Assembly (NCBI GenBank): GCA_016715195.1
Contig: JADKBB010000011.1
Span: 62,001-126,000 of the forward strand
Reading direction: 5' to 3'
Source: Candidatus Villigracilis proximus
GTDB taxonomy: Bacteria; Chloroflexota; Anaerolineae; Anaerolineales; Villigracilaceae
Length of the DNA stretch: 64,000 nucleotides
This document shows, piece by piece, positions 36,201-45,225 of this stretch. How positions within the stretch are numbered: the first letter of the stretch is position 1; each line of letters begins with the position of its first letter. Made by a program: the position numbers and the translations under genes. The notes below the pieces were generated by a model. It made no database searches. It saw nothing but the letters and a program-made list of their open reading frames with translations, and was not told the DNA's origin.

Positions 36201-37541
36201 GCCCTCGCGCTTTATGCTGCGGCTGAAATTCCCGTCATGGCCGGAGACCGCTGCCTGGGCGTGCTTGCCCTGGCACGCACCGAACCCGGCTACGCATTTA
36301 CCGCCGAGCAAATTGAAACTGGAATTTTATTTGTGCGGCTCGTTGCACTGGTACTGGATAATGCCAACCTGTACGACTCTGCCGTAAAGGAGATCACTGA
36401 ACGCAAGCGCACCGAAGTCCTCTTGCAGGAAAGTGAAGCGCGCTTCCGTCAGATCGTGGAAAACGCCAGCGACATTATTTATCGCGCTGACACATCCGGG
36501 CGTTTTACATACGCCAACCCCTCCGCACTGCACATGATGGGATACACCCACGAAGCGGAAGTGCTGGGTAAACATTATCTCGAACTCACCACACCCGAAT
36601 CACGCCATAAATTAAAACGAACCTACGACCATCAATTCATCAGCAAAACGAAAAACACCTATTACGAATTCCCCGCAGTGACCACAGACGGTCATATTGT
36701 ATGGGTCGGACAAAACGTGCAGCTCATCATGGATGGAGAACAGATCATCGGCTTCCAGGCAGTGGCGCGCAACATCACGCAGCTCAAACAGGCACAAGAG
36801 TCGCTTGCCCTTTCACGCGATCAGGCGCTGGATGCCAGCCGCTTCAAGAGTCAATTGCTATCAAGAGTCAGCCACGAACTCCGCACCCCGCTCAATGGGA
36901 TTTTGGGGTATGCTGAACTGCTTCAATTCAAGGCGTTCGGCCCTCTCACCGAAGAGCAGCTCAACGCCGTTAACAACATTATTGAAAGCACCGATTATCT
37001 CACCGTCATCGTCAACGACCTGCTGGACGAATCTCAAATCGAATCCAAATCCATCAGCCTATATAATGAATACTTCAACCCAGTGGATCTGCTTGAAAAA
37101 ACAAAGAACACCATGTCCACCCTGGCAGATAAAAAAGGACTCGCCTTCCACGTTGAGATTGACCCCGAACTGCCCAGTGAACTATACGGCGATCTCAATC
37201 GTTTGCAGCAAGTCCTCATCAACCTCGAAGGCAACGCCATCAAATTCACAAAAGCAGGCGAAATCAGAGTCAGCCTTAAACGTCCCACACCCGCGCAATG
37301 GTCGATCGAAGTTCGCGATACTGGCACGGGCATTTCCGTGGAAGATCAGCAAACCATATTTGAACCCTTCCGTCAGGTAAGCAATTCGATCACCCGTGAA
37401 AATCGCGGCTCCGGCCTCGGACTCGCCATCACAAAACAACTCATTGAATTAATGGGTGGAAAGATCAGCCTTGAAAGTCAACTTGGGGTAGGAAGTCTAT
37501 TCATAGTCACCCTGCCCATCCTAAACGCCCCCGGAGAATAG
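33285..37541 (+). CDS. Giant multi-PAS membrane sensor histidine kinase
   Basis: At 1418 aa this is far longer than a usual kinase. Order of parts: seven hydrophobic helices of the histidine-kinase 7TM type (1-225); PAS (about 236-340); a second membrane block of about six helices (410-570); coiled coil (575-620, EHDLLEQRVEERTHDLAEARDQ); two PAS domains with near-identical phrases (VEQSGNTVIVMDKNG; about 620-860); GAF (about 880-1030); PAS (about 1045-1165); HisKA with His1197 (SRVSHELRTPLNGILGY); and HATPase (GNAIKFTKAGEI, RGSGLGLAITKQLIELMGG). The single-domain response regulator begins one base after the stop and is its likely partner. Signals are unknown. Confidence 0.95.
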   Translation: MSFEYSPYILSLVIAALISGWALFYIWPHRKTNSILMLVLLAAGVAAWSTGYALEIAGDDLATKLFWGKFQYLGIATIPVAWLFFALTYTNPSHQFMRRTVAWLSIIPLITLVLTFTTELHGLVWTEFRIIREGDFSALQLSHGLWFWVYWGYSQLLLLAGTTIMVRSLVRARGAFRGQRILFFIAVLAPWIGNALYVTGNSPIAYLDLTPFAFTISVAALVWAIFGFRLMDIAPMARDRVVDSMREGMIVLDVKGNVIDINNAAARMIGVPVANAIGKTAGDIFSPWVHLMERFRNVTDARDEISVGEGDAERRYEVRLSPLQDQQDQLVGRVILLRVMDEDEIPQPRFAVREPVPTPLTSGTPESSSTREDKSKNKIWNAILNFFSPPHRDDLLIGTDINPSWARTIERVFTVMLRVVAVIGTVSVVLSLPSVSGLFIYTLTIISVVVIFWVLALWRTLPLRIRTTSFILTIFALAFIELFNFGYSVEAFTYFISIVVLGVLLEGLSGGLRTLFVSLITLSIFGFLILSGMHRPVGIGGYILPDSITGAISSITTYMAAATALVISINALMRNLNLAWQKETQTLNLLQQEHDLLEQRVEERTHDLAEARDQAVTISRQMRKYYRAIEQSGNTIVITDANGNIEYVNPKFEQSTGYSIAEAMGNNSRILQSGKQPAAHYKRLWQTISTGNIWNGEFLNKRKDGTLYWESATIAPVLDQDGVITNYVAVKEDITARRQVEEQLQKLSQAVEQSGNTVIVMDKNGLIEYVNPKFSEVTGYSSEEALGKSPIALMNGIGTTSDFSQDEWWLTVTDGRIWHGEFENHRKNGSVFWESATIAPVLNRDGDVINFVEIKQDITEQKILQNQLQKQNDYLSILHQITLDLLNRREINDLLQVIVDRSAILLDAPYSKLLLEQDGDLVVEAFTGDQVDIKGERSPRDPSRLSWQAFNSHQPIVLEDYHSWKDRRQEYDALALYAAAEIPVMAGDRCLGVLALARTEPGYAFTAEQIETGILFVRLVALVLDNANLYDSAVKEITERKRTEVLLQESEARFRQIVENASDIIYRADTSGRFTYANPSALHMMGYTHEAEVLGKHYLELTTPESRHKLKRTYDHQFISKTKNTYYEFPAVTTDGHIVWVGQNVQLIMDGEQIIGFQAVARNITQLKQAQESLALSRDQALDASRFKSQLLSRVSHELRTPLNGILGYAELLQFKAFGPLTEEQLNAVNNIIESTDYLTVIVNDLLDESQIESKSISLYNEYFNPVDLLEKTKNTMSTLADKKGLAFHVEIDPELPSELYGDLNRLQQVLINLEGNAIKFTKAGEIRVSLKRPTPAQWSIEVRDTGTGISVEDQQTIFEPFRQVSNSITRENRGSGLGLAITKQLIELMGGKISLESQLGVGSLFIVTLPILNAPGE

Positions 37542-37542
37542 C

Positions 37543-37902
37543 ATGACACAACCCTACGCCCTGGTTATTGAAGACGACCCCAAACTCGGAATAATCTACC
37601 AAACCGCCCTGCAGCAAGCTGGATACGAAACCGACCTCGACGAAAATGGAAATCGCTACCGCGCGCTTCTGGACGCCCGTCAGCCTGATCTTGTTATTCT
37701 CGATCTTCATCTCCCTTTTGCATTTGGCGGCGACGTTCTGGATGTGATCCATGCCAAATACCCAAACACCATCATCGCAGTGGTCACCGCAGACTTCATC
37801 AAAGCAAAAACACTAAGCGGAAAAGCCAACCATATTCTTGTAAAACCCGTTAGTGTTGCCAGTTTATTAAGACTTGCAGAATCGATAAAAAACGAATCCT
37901 AA
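37543..37902 (+). CDS. Single-domain response regulator (CheY-like)
   Basis: The 119-aa protein is a receiver domain alone. The acidic pocket is in IEDDPKLG, the phosphorylated Asp in LVILDLHLPF, and the conserved Lys in HILVKPVS. No DNA-binding or enzyme domain follows, so it must act through protein contacts or as a phosphate relay. It starts one base after the stop of the large sensor kinase, which is therefore its probable phosphodonor. Confidence 0.93.
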   Translation: MTQPYALVIEDDPKLGIIYQTALQQAGYETDLDENGNRYRALLDARQPDLVILDLHLPFAFGGDVLDVIHAKYPNTIIAVVTADFIKAKTLSGKANHILVKPVSVASLLRLAESIKNES

Positions 37903-37942
37903 GACCGCGCTGCCGCTGAACACATTGCTCAGTTAGAATCAG

Positions 37943-37994
37943 AATGAAGTAAATAAACCAGGGATTTTTTGGCCTTTGATTTATTTACTTCATT
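37943..37994. terminator. Long hairpin after the response regulator
   Basis: AATGAAGTAAATAAA (37943-37957) pairs perfectly with TTTATTTACTTCATT (37980-37994), with a smaller inner stem. It lies between the two-component genes and the antiporter gene. The stem is AT-rich and no T-run follows, so termination is likely but not certain. Confidence 0.55.
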
Positions 37995-38020
37995 TATCCT
38001 TAATCCTTAAAAGGTATTCC

Positions 38021-39991
38021 ATGCTTCTTGAACTCTTCAATAAACCTGTTGGCTTCTTTTTACTTGCAATGGCGATCATTCTCATCACGCCGCTGCTCTC
38101 CGAAAGATTAAGGCTGCCCGGCATCATCGGCATCATCATCGGCGGCATGTTGATCGGTCCGCACGGATTCGGACTGATGGCCGAAGGCGACCGCATCGAA
38201 TTTCTTGCCACCATCGGCCTTGTTTATCTCATGTTCAGCGCCGGCCTCGAAGTGGATATTAATCAGTTCATGCGAGTCCGTACACGGGCGCTTGTATTTG
38301 GAATCATCACATTTTTATTTCCTCAACTGATGGGCATGGGGCTTGGCTATATCCTCGGCCTCGACTTGCTGGGCATGATCCTGCTTGGCTCCGCTTTTGC
38401 ATCGCACACGCTGATTGCATTTCCAATTCTCACAAAACTTGGCGTCACTCGTAATGAAGCCATTGCAGTTACCATTGGCGCAACCGTACTGACAGACATC
38501 GGCGCGTTCATTGTTTTGGCAGTTGTGCTCGGCGCAAAATCAGGCGGCGGATTTACATTCGGCTATTTTGCACAATTGCTAATCATGCTCGCCATCTTTA
38601 CTGCGGTTATCATCTTCGGCCTGCCGCGCCTTGGGAAAATTATTTTCCAAAAACTTACCGGCCGCGCCGTCGAATTTCAATTCGTGATCGTTGTCCTTTT
38701 TGTATCTGCCTTTCTTGCTGAATTGATCGGCGTGCATGAAGTAGTTGGCGCCTTTCTTGCAGGGCTGGCCGTTAACTCCATGCTTCCGCGCCACAGCCCG
38801 GTCACCGGTCACGTGCTGTTCATCGGTGAATCATTTTTCATTCCCGTCTTCCTGCTCTACAGCGGACTCATCACCGACCCGCTGACCTTCCTTAAGAGTC
38901 CGCAAACCATCATCGTCGCCATCGGCGTCACCATCGTCGCGTATGTTTCAAAGCTCCTCGCTGCCTGGGTCACCGCCAAAATTTACAAATACACAAAATC
39001 AGAATTCTGGACCGTCTACGGTCTCTCACACGCGCAAGCCGCGGTCACCATCCCAACACTTGTCATCGGTTTGGAAACTGGACTTTTTGACTCGACCCTT
39101 TTCAATGCCGCCATCCTGATGATTCTCCTCACCTCAATTACATCTCCCTTAATCGTCCAGCGCTTCGCTCCTGACCTGCAAATTGTTGAAGAAGACGATA
39201 AGCCTTTGCCGCTCTTTGGCAGAGTGCTGGTGCCCGTCTCCGAACAGAAACAATCCGAGGGACTGATCACACTCGCAATTCTGCTGGCACATACCTCCCA
39301 TGGGAAAGTACTCGCAGTCAGTGTTGCCAAAGATCTGGGCCCCAACAAAGACAGCAGTCTATACAGTCACAAAGACCTGCTCGGACGAGTCACCGAATCT
39401 TTGAACGACCCTGAAACCGAGATCGAACTCATTCCGCGCATGGCCGCATCACATGCGCAAGGCATCCTGCACACCGCGCAGGAGAAGAATGCCACACTCA
39501 TCATCATGGGTTGGCGCGGCAAACGGACTTTGCGTGAAAACGTGCTCGGCTCCGTTTTAGATGAAGTCATTTGGGGTTCAGATACGCCGGTCCTGATCGG
39601 CAAACTTGAACTGCCATTGAACAGCATGCAAAGGGTTATATTTATTGTCCCCGCGAAAACTGTCCCGCCGATCATTTTGCGGCGCATGTTACAGGCTAAT
39701 ATTATTTTAGCAAAAGCCTTGAATGTGCCATTAGTCATCCGCGCGGATTCGAGTTACATGCAAACTTTTGAAGCCCTGCTCGCCGCAGCGAACTCCGACC
39801 ACTCCATTGAGATCGAAATGCTGAAAGATCATCTCAAACCTGAAAACCTCGAACACGAATCGATCAGCAGTTTTCTTGTACTACCCGGCTTCGGTTCCCG
39901 CAAACGCGTAGTGGACACACTGGGAAATATGCCCGAACAATTAGCAAAATCATTCGACGGCAACCTCGCCGTCCTGCATTTCGATAAGTAA
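38021..39991 (+). CDS. Kef/CPA2-type cation:proton antiporter with UspA-like C-terminus
   Basis: The N-terminal 385 residues have about twelve helices with CPA2 phrases (ERLRLPGIIGIIIGGMLIGPHGFG, FLATIGLVYLMFSAGLEVD, ATVLTDIGAFIVLAV), including the TD motif of the ion site. The remaining 270 residues are soluble and resemble two universal-stress-protein domains (LFGRVLVPVSEQKQSEG, ATLIIMGWRGKRTLRENVLGSV). No TrkA-N domain is present. It should exchange Na+ or K+ for protons, perhaps gated by a nucleotide bound to the UspA part. Start ATG 38021 has AAAGG upstream; 15 extra codons earlier overlap the hairpin and are rejected. Confidence 0.9.
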   Translation: MLLELFNKPVGFFLLAMAIILITPLLSERLRLPGIIGIIIGGMLIGPHGFGLMAEGDRIEFLATIGLVYLMFSAGLEVDINQFMRVRTRALVFGIITFLFPQLMGMGLGYILGLDLLGMILLGSAFASHTLIAFPILTKLGVTRNEAIAVTIGATVLTDIGAFIVLAVVLGAKSGGGFTFGYFAQLLIMLAIFTAVIIFGLPRLGKIIFQKLTGRAVEFQFVIVVLFVSAFLAELIGVHEVVGAFLAGLAVNSMLPRHSPVTGHVLFIGESFFIPVFLLYSGLITDPLTFLKSPQTIIVAIGVTIVAYVSKLLAAWVTAKIYKYTKSEFWTVYGLSHAQAAVTIPTLVIGLETGLFDSTLFNAAILMILLTSITSPLIVQRFAPDLQIVEEDDKPLPLFGRVLVPVSEQKQSEGLITLAILLAHTSHGKVLAVSVAKDLGPNKDSSLYSHKDLLGRVTESLNDPETEIELIPRMAASHAQGILHTAQEKNATLIIMGWRGKRTLRENVLGSVLDEVIWGSDTPVLIGKLELPLNSMQRVIFIVPAKTVPPIILRRMLQANIILAKALNVPLVIRADSSYMQTFEALLAAANSDHSIEIEMLKDHLKPENLEHESISSFLVLPGFGSRKRVVDTLGNMPEQLAKSFDGNLAVLHFDK

Positions 39992-40002
39992 CCAATAAAA
40001 TA

Positions 40003-40051
40003 TTAAATAAAAAATGCAAAGGCGATAAGAGTCTTTGCATTTTTTATTTAA
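40003..40051. terminator. Bidirectional intrinsic terminator between convergent genes
   Basis: TTAAATAAAAAATGCAAAG (40003-40021) pairs perfectly with 40033-40051 around an 11-base loop. The G/C-containing core GCAAAG is flanked by A and T runs on both sides, so it can stop the antiporter transcript and the convergent hydrolase transcript. Confidence 0.9.
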
Positions 40052-40054
40052 CGA

Positions 40055-41125
40055 TTATTTCAAAACCGCATCAAAGAAAGCGATCGTTCTTTGCATGGCA
40101 GTTGAGAAGTTTCCAGAAATGTTATGGTTATCGCCTTCATATGTATATAAGTCGGCAATTTGGCCGGCGTTGCGGGCCTGCTCGGCCAGGCGGAGCGAAA
40201 ATGCCAAAGGGACGTCTTCATCTTCGGTTCCGTGGTGCAGTTCCAACGGTCCGGAAAGATCCGCGAGATAAGATGTGGCAGAGACAGAGTCCCAAAACGC
40301 GGAGTTATCTTCAGGCGAGCCGTATGCTTCGATCCATCCTGTGCGCCAGCCTACGCCGCGCGAACTCGGCGATGGCGTGAACGAACCCGTGCGCCTCCAG
40401 TTGTAAAGCAGGTCGTTATAAGAAGCGACCACGCCCGCCCAGATCACGCCAACTTTTACATCCTTCGAAATGACCATCGTGCGCAGTGTCAGATAACCGC
40501 CCATTGAATGTCCCCACATACCGATCTTATCGGGATTCACTTCGGGCAATTGTTGAATGGACGAAACCGCATTGAGCACATCAATTTGATAACCGGGGTG
40601 ACCATACGCACCGGTTGCTTCGCCTTCTGATGCATCATGTCCGCGATAATCAATGCGAAAGACAACATACCCCGAGCGCGCAATTTCATCGACATAGGCA
40701 ATATATCTTTCGGTTGTTTTATAAACATCGGGCGGAATATATCCATGATTGAAAACGATCGCCGGCCAGCCGCCTTCAGGCATTTCGCCCTCAGGAATGG
40801 TAAGCAACGCATATATCTTTAATCCCTCTGAAAGATAATATGAATAATACCGGCGATAATTTGCGCCTTTATCCAACTCTTTAACGATGGTAATCTCGCT
40901 GCCGGGATACTCCCCCGCCCGCATGGCAACAATACTCATCGGGTGCGGAATGGGAGTTGCCGTTGGAGGCGGCGTCATTGTAAAAGTAGAAATCGGGATC
41001 AACGTCTCTGTTGCAATTGCGGTTTCAGTAAAAGGGACTGGCGTACTCGCAGGCAGAGTAGATTGCGCGGTGCAGGCGGTAATAAAAACAATAACGATCA
41101 TTAAAACCAATAAAAGTTTTTTCAT
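40055..41125 (-). CDS. Secreted lipoprotein alpha/beta hydrolase
   Basis: The N-terminus MKKLLLVLMIVIVFITACTAQ has a lipobox (ITAC), followed by a Thr/Pro linker. The hydrolase fold begins near residue 90 (LKIYALLTIPEG, WPAIVFNHGY, VVFRIDYRGHDAS). The nucleophile is Ser207 in GHSMGG. A late acidic-His region (HHGTEDEDVP, EGDNHNISG) gives the other triad members. It resembles S9/dienelactone-type hydrolases, likely an esterase or peptidase on the cell surface. GGAGCTCCGAG before the ATG supports the start. Substrate unknown. Confidence 0.88.
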   Translation of the reverse strand: MKKLLLVLMIVIVFITACTAQSTLPASTPVPFTETAIATETLIPISTFTMTPPPTATPIPHPMSIVAMRAGEYPGSEITIVKELDKGANYRRYYSYYLSEGLKIYALLTIPEGEMPEGGWPAIVFNHGYIPPDVYKTTERYIAYVDEIARSGYVVFRIDYRGHDASEGEATGAYGHPGYQIDVLNAVSSIQQLPEVNPDKIGMWGHSMGGYLTLRTMVISKDVKVGVIWAGVVASYNDLLYNWRRTGSFTPSPSSRGVGWRTGWIEAYGSPEDNSAFWDSVSATSYLADLSGPLELHHGTEDEDVPLAFSLRLAEQARNAGQIADLYTYEGDNHNISGNFSTAMQRTIAFFDAVLK

Positions 41126-41149
41126 CTCGGAGCTCCTTACCGATTAAGA

Positions 41150-41188
41150 AAACAGCAGGAGGCAGTTTATTACCGCCTCCTGCTGTTT
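41150..41188 (-). terminator. Terminator hairpin after the methyltransferase gene
   Basis: AAACAGCAGGAGGC-type arm (41150-41163) pairs with GCCTCCTGCTGTTT-type arm (41175-41188), 14 pairs around an 11-base loop. It lies downstream of the 41275-42144 gene and upstream of the hydrolase start. Confidence 0.65.
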
Positions 41189-41221
41189 ATTTATCTTCTA
41201 CTTATTTACATTATCAACGAA

Positions 41222-41243
41222 GCGGACTAAAGTCCGCACTCCA
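41222..41243. repeat. Dispersed palindromic repeat, copy 1 (GCGGACT-AGTCCGC)
   Basis: GCGGACT (41222-41228), AA, AGTCCGC (41231-41237), then ACTCCA. The same element, including the following CTCCA, occurs at 60192-60213. Confidence 0.7.
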
Positions 41244-41274
41244 AACCACCTTTTTACTTGTTACTCGTTACTTA

Positions 41275-42144
41275 TTACTTCGCCGCCGCTTCTGCCTCGC
41301 GCAATTTCTCGGTCGCGCGGAAATATTTCAGATAGCGCATTGAGTTTGCATCTTTACCCAAAAGCAAATCTGTTGCACGGATCGAACTGCCTAATTTGAT
41401 CGGATCAGTAATGGAGCAGGTAACGCCCGCTTGAATCGCCAATGAAAGAAAAGCGCTATTCACAGAATGACGGTCAGGCAGACCAAATGAAACATTGCTC
41501 GCGCCGAGACTCATATTCACGCCATATTCTTTTCTAATTAATTCAATCGCTTTCAAGGTCACCGTCGCGGCCATGCTGTTGTGACCCACCGTCATCACCA
41601 GCGGATCAATGATCACATCTTCAATCGGAATTCCCATCTTCGCGGCGCGTTCAATAATATGACCAGCAACCTTAAGACGATCTTCCGCTGTAGCCGGGAT
41701 ACCATCCTCGCCGATCGTCAGCCCGAGGACTGCTGCGCCTCTTTCTTTAACCAGCGGCAGGACACTCGCCAATTGTTTTTCCTCCCCATTGACAGAGTTA
41801 ATCAGCGGTTTCCCCGGCGCGACCTTTAATCCCGCTTCGAGAATCTTCGGGTCGTTCGAGTCGATACACAAAGGCACATCCACCGCAGACTTAACAGCCT
41901 CGACCACAATCGGCATGATCTCCACTTCTTCAATTTGCGGATGACCAACGTTGACATCCAAAACATCCGCGCCCCAGGCCACCTGTCTCTTCGCAAGCTG
42001 AATGACATACTCCATATTGCCATCCACCAGAGCCTGTCCCAGCTTCTTCATGCCTGTTGGATTGATCTTCTCTCCGATGATGACAAATGGTTTATCAATG
42101 CCAATGACAACTTCCTTGCTGCCCGACTTTAGAATTGTATGCAT
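41275..42144 (-). CDS. Methyltetrahydrofolate:corrinoid-type methyltransferase (pterin-binding domain)
   Basis: This 289-aa TIM-barrel protein belongs to the pterin-binding/DHPS-like family of AcsE, MtgA and MtvA. Visible family features are FVIIGEKINPTGMKKLG, WGADVLDVNVGHPQIEE, PLCIDSNDPKILEAGL, LINSVNGEE and VNMSLGASNVSFGLP. In amine demethylation such proteins move the methyl group from the corrinoid protein to tetrahydrofolate, so this is the natural second step for the MttB cluster 13 kb away. It is divorced from that cluster and on the other strand. GGAGGGCAT before the ATG sets the start. It could also serve an acetyl-CoA pathway corrinoid protein; no such genes are in view. Confidence 0.88.
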   Translation of the reverse strand: MHTILKSGSKEVVIGIDKPFVIIGEKINPTGMKKLGQALVDGNMEYVIQLAKRQVAWGADVLDVNVGHPQIEEVEIMPIVVEAVKSAVDVPLCIDSNDPKILEAGLKVAPGKPLINSVNGEEKQLASVLPLVKERGAAVLGLTIGEDGIPATAEDRLKVAGHIIERAAKMGIPIEDVIIDPLVMTVGHNSMAATVTLKAIELIRKEYGVNMSLGASNVSFGLPDRHSVNSAFLSLAIQAGVTCSITDPIKLGSSIRATDLLLGKDANSMRYLKYFRATEKLREAEAAAK

Positions 42145-42236
42145 ATGCCCTCCGAATAAAAAAATATATCAAACACAAAATGGAAAGGTTTTGGTTTTCC
42201 TTCGTTACCTTTGTGTACTTCGTGTTTAAACCATCT

Positions 42237-43394
42237 TTACATCTTCAAAAATCTCAACGTGGTCTCAACCAACACAGCCGTACCAATTGGCAAGGCGCGC
42301 TCATCCAGATCAAATTTAGGGTGATGAAGTTCATAAATTTCACGTCCGGGAATCATCGTGCCAATCGTGTACATTGCGCCGGGTGCATTCTTGAGAAATT
42401 CAGGAAAATCCTCCGCGCCCAGTGTTTTTTCCATCTCATGTACATTGTCATTGCCGAGCAGTTCTTTGCCAACTTCTTCGATCACTTTGGATACAAACTT
42501 ATCATTGATCAAAGGCAAGCCGCCGAAATCAAATTTCAATTCGTAATTACCGCCGAGCGCTTTTGTAATTTCAAAGGCACGTTTTACTTCTTCACGGATT
42601 TGTTTTTGAACTTCCAGTGAAGTGAAGCGCAGCGTACCTTTCATCTCAACTTTTTCTGGGATCACATTCTCTGCAAATCCGCCGTTGACCACACCAATGC
42701 TGACCGCCGCCGGTTCAAACGGATCGAGTCTGCGTGAGACAATTGCATTCAAAGCGATAATGACATGCGCCAGCAAAGAGAACGGGTCAACCGTTGTGTG
42801 CGGATACGCGCCGTGCCCGCCTTTGCCAATGATCGTGGCGAAGAAAGTATCCACGCCGCCGCCGCTCGGTCCTTCGTTGATCGCAATCGTCCCCACCGCG
42901 CTGGTCGGGTCAACATGCTGAGCGATGACATAATCCACGCCTACGACTGCGCCTTCACGTTCCATGCGCTGAGCGCCGCTCAAGCCTTCGTCGTCTGCTG
43001 TTTCTTCTGAAGGTTGAAAAAGAAAACGGACACGGCCATTCAGTTTTTCTTTGGAAAGCAAATGCGCCGCACCCAAGGCCATCGCCGTATGTGAGTCATG
43101 TCCACAGGCGTGCATTTTGCCGGAATTTTGAGAAACATAATCGGTTTCGTTCTGCTCAAGGATCGGCAGCGCATCCATATCCGCGCGGATCGCCACTAGT
43201 TTGCCGCCTTCACCGATCTCGGCCACAACGCCGGTTTTCCCAACTCCGCGTTTCACACGATAGCCCATCTTCTCCAATTCATCCGCAACGATCCCCGCTG
43301 TACGATGGACGTCAAATCCGGTTTCGGGGTGCATGTGAAAATCGCGCCGCCATTCGATCAATTCTTCTGAAATTGCATGTGCCTGTTTTAACAT
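42237..43394 (-). CDS. M20-family amidohydrolase (N-acyl amino acid / carboxypeptidase type)
   Basis: This 385-aa metallohydrolase has the metal-site motifs KMHACGHDSHTAMALGAAHLL, FLFQPSEETADDEG and a late LGAEDFPEFL, with a small dimerisation domain between. Relatives remove acyl groups from amino acids or cleave indole-amino acid conjugates. GGAGAGAGA before the ATG fits. It is on the same strand as, and upstream of, the tetrahydrofolate methyltransferase, separated by about 90 bases of repeat-like spacer, so cotranscription is possible. Substrate not visible. Confidence 0.93.
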   Translation of the reverse strand: MLKQAHAISEELIEWRRDFHMHPETGFDVHRTAGIVADELEKMGYRVKRGVGKTGVVAEIGEGGKLVAIRADMDALPILEQNETDYVSQNSGKMHACGHDSHTAMALGAAHLLSKEKLNGRVRFLFQPSEETADDEGLSGAQRMEREGAVVGVDYVIAQHVDPTSAVGTIAINEGPSGGGVDTFFATIIGKGGHGAYPHTTVDPFSLLAHVIIALNAIVSRRLDPFEPAAVSIGVVNGGFAENVIPEKVEMKGTLRFTSLEVQKQIREEVKRAFEITKALGGNYELKFDFGGLPLINDKFVSKVIEEVGKELLGNDNVHEMEKTLGAEDFPEFLKNAPGAMYTIGTMIPGREIYELHHPKFDLDERALPIGTAVLVETTLRFLKM

Positions 43395-43436
43395 TCTCTC
43401 TCCACTATTTATTTGGTCTCATGTAAAAATCCATTT

Positions 43437-43520
43437 TTTTACCACCAAGACACAAAGCCTCAAAGACTCAAAGTTTTTTTTCTCTTGGTGTCTTCGCGAC
43501 TTGGTGACTTCGTGGTTTAA
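43437..43520. repeat. Imperfect palindrome of CACAAAG/CTTCGTG words
   Basis: ACCACCAAGACACAAAG at the left and CTTGGTG-TCTTCGCGACTTGG-TGACTTCGTGG at the right form an imperfect inverted repeat with a poly-T centre. Similar words occur at 42208-42235 and 46060-46145. Confidence 0.6.
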
Positions 43521-43540
43521 ATCTCGCGCTCCAAAGCCAA

Positions 43541-45201
43541 TTAAGGTTCAGCGTATCCTGCATAATTAATTGAGCGTTTGCCGGTTGTCGGCCAGTAATA
43601 ATTTTTCAGCGTTGAGATCTGTTCGATCAAACGCTCACTGTCTTCAAAATCTGTCCGCACATAATAGTAATGCGTGTCATACGGACTGTCACCAAAAACC
43701 GCCGCGAGCACATATCCATTCGCCTCGGCATATTGTTTCATTGTGATCGTCATGCTGAACCATTTTTGTGCGAGATTGGCTTCGGTCAACTTCGGCGGCA
43801 CGAGCGGCGAATAATAATCATGGAACATGATGACTTCAGGCTTGTACTGATCGAGATATTCCACAGTCAGCCCGCCGTTGTGCGCGATGAACTGATCGTT
43901 CAGTCCCCACGTATCAATCGCATTCCAACCGGAATAATATGGAAGCAGCCCCGCTTCAGTGGTGGCAATTGTGTATCCCTTACCGCGAAACTCCGCCAGC
44001 AATTTCCCCATCTCATAGCGGCCATCGCGTTCGTAGGCTGTTGCACACGTCTGTTGATAGGATGTCAGGAAGCAATTTTGAAACCACGAATAATAGACAA
44101 GACTCGCGGATATTCCAATTAATGCGATGAAGTACACGGATCTTTCTCTACCTGAAAACTGGTACGGCCACGAGAAGCTTAATCCACGCACCAGCGGACT
44201 CCACGACATGAGCGCGATGGGAAGCAATGCATATTGAAAGCGTGCGCCGTAGTTCATTTCGTCTGAAATTAAGATAAAGACACAGGCGAAGCCGAGGATG
44301 GGAACGAGATAAGCAATCGTGCGCTTTGTGGTTTCGCTGGAACGAAAGCCAAGAATAAAAGCAACAGCCATCGGCAGGCACAAGCGTAATAAATTTAACA
44401 GGGAGTTATGATACGAATCCCAATGCAATCCGCTCCCGCCTTTTTTATAAAATGGATTGGGCAACGGATAGCCAAAGTAATTCCAGCGCCACAGAAAATA
44501 CGCGCCGCCCAATAAAAGAAAGACCGCGCCAAAAGTGACAATGATCGAGGTGGAGTTTTTCAGTCCGCGCATGAGGATGATCGCAAGCAGCATTAAGGAT
44601 GCGAGAATGACTCCCTCGGGCGAATGAGTCCGGTGATGAGTCCGCTGAGGGCGAAGGCGAGGATCAACCCAACGTGTGGTCCTTCGGCTGCGTTCTCTCT
44701 CCGCTCAGGATGATGTTCTCGAATCAGGAGCAGGCCTAAAGTCCAGGTGGATGCGGCGGCGAGGGCAAAGAAAGGCGTCCCGAAGTAAGCTGCCACATAG
44801 GAGAGTCCGGTTCCAACGGCGAGATAAAGTCCGCTTAAAAGAGAAAGAGGAATGCTTGAATTGTTGATGCGGCGATTTGTCCAGTAGACGAGTAGAACCG
44901 TGAGAATGTGTGAAGCAAAACCAATGCCGCGCACCGACTGCCCCACCGTCAGCCCGAGTTTGATCAGCAGGGACGAAGCGGCCATGAAAAGAAAATCGGT
45001 GGCGCCATCCACAGGATGTTCGCCAATGTTCCAGACAATGCCGTGACCGCCCGCGAGATTTTGGGCGTAACGCATGAGCATGGCCGCATCTTCAAAAGGC
45101 GGAATCGAAAAATCCACATAACGCGCCGCGTAATAAACCGTGGATGCGATCAATGCGAGGGAGATGAGCAGGTCGAGGGTAAGAGTTTTTTTTAAAGTCA
45201 T
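43541..45201 (-). pseudogene. Membrane glycosyltransferase-like protein (GT-C type), one frameshift
   Basis: The 5' part (45201 to about 44620) reads SIPPFEDAAMLMRYAQNLAGGHGIVWNIGEHPVDGATDFLF, with helices, typical of GT-C enzymes that use lipid-linked sugars. It stops after GLITGLIRPRESFSHP. Adding one C to the CCC near 44619 gives GLITGLIRPEGVILASLMLLA, which runs into the 43541-44593 frame (MLLAIILMRGL to NYAGYAEP). The full protein would be about 550 aa with eleven or so helices and a C-terminal outside domain (TTEAGLLPYYSGWNAIDTWGLND). It probably glycosylates an envelope component. A homopolymer error is the simplest cause of the break. Confidence 0.8.
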
Positions 45202-45225
45202 TAGGAAATTAGGAATTAAGAATTT

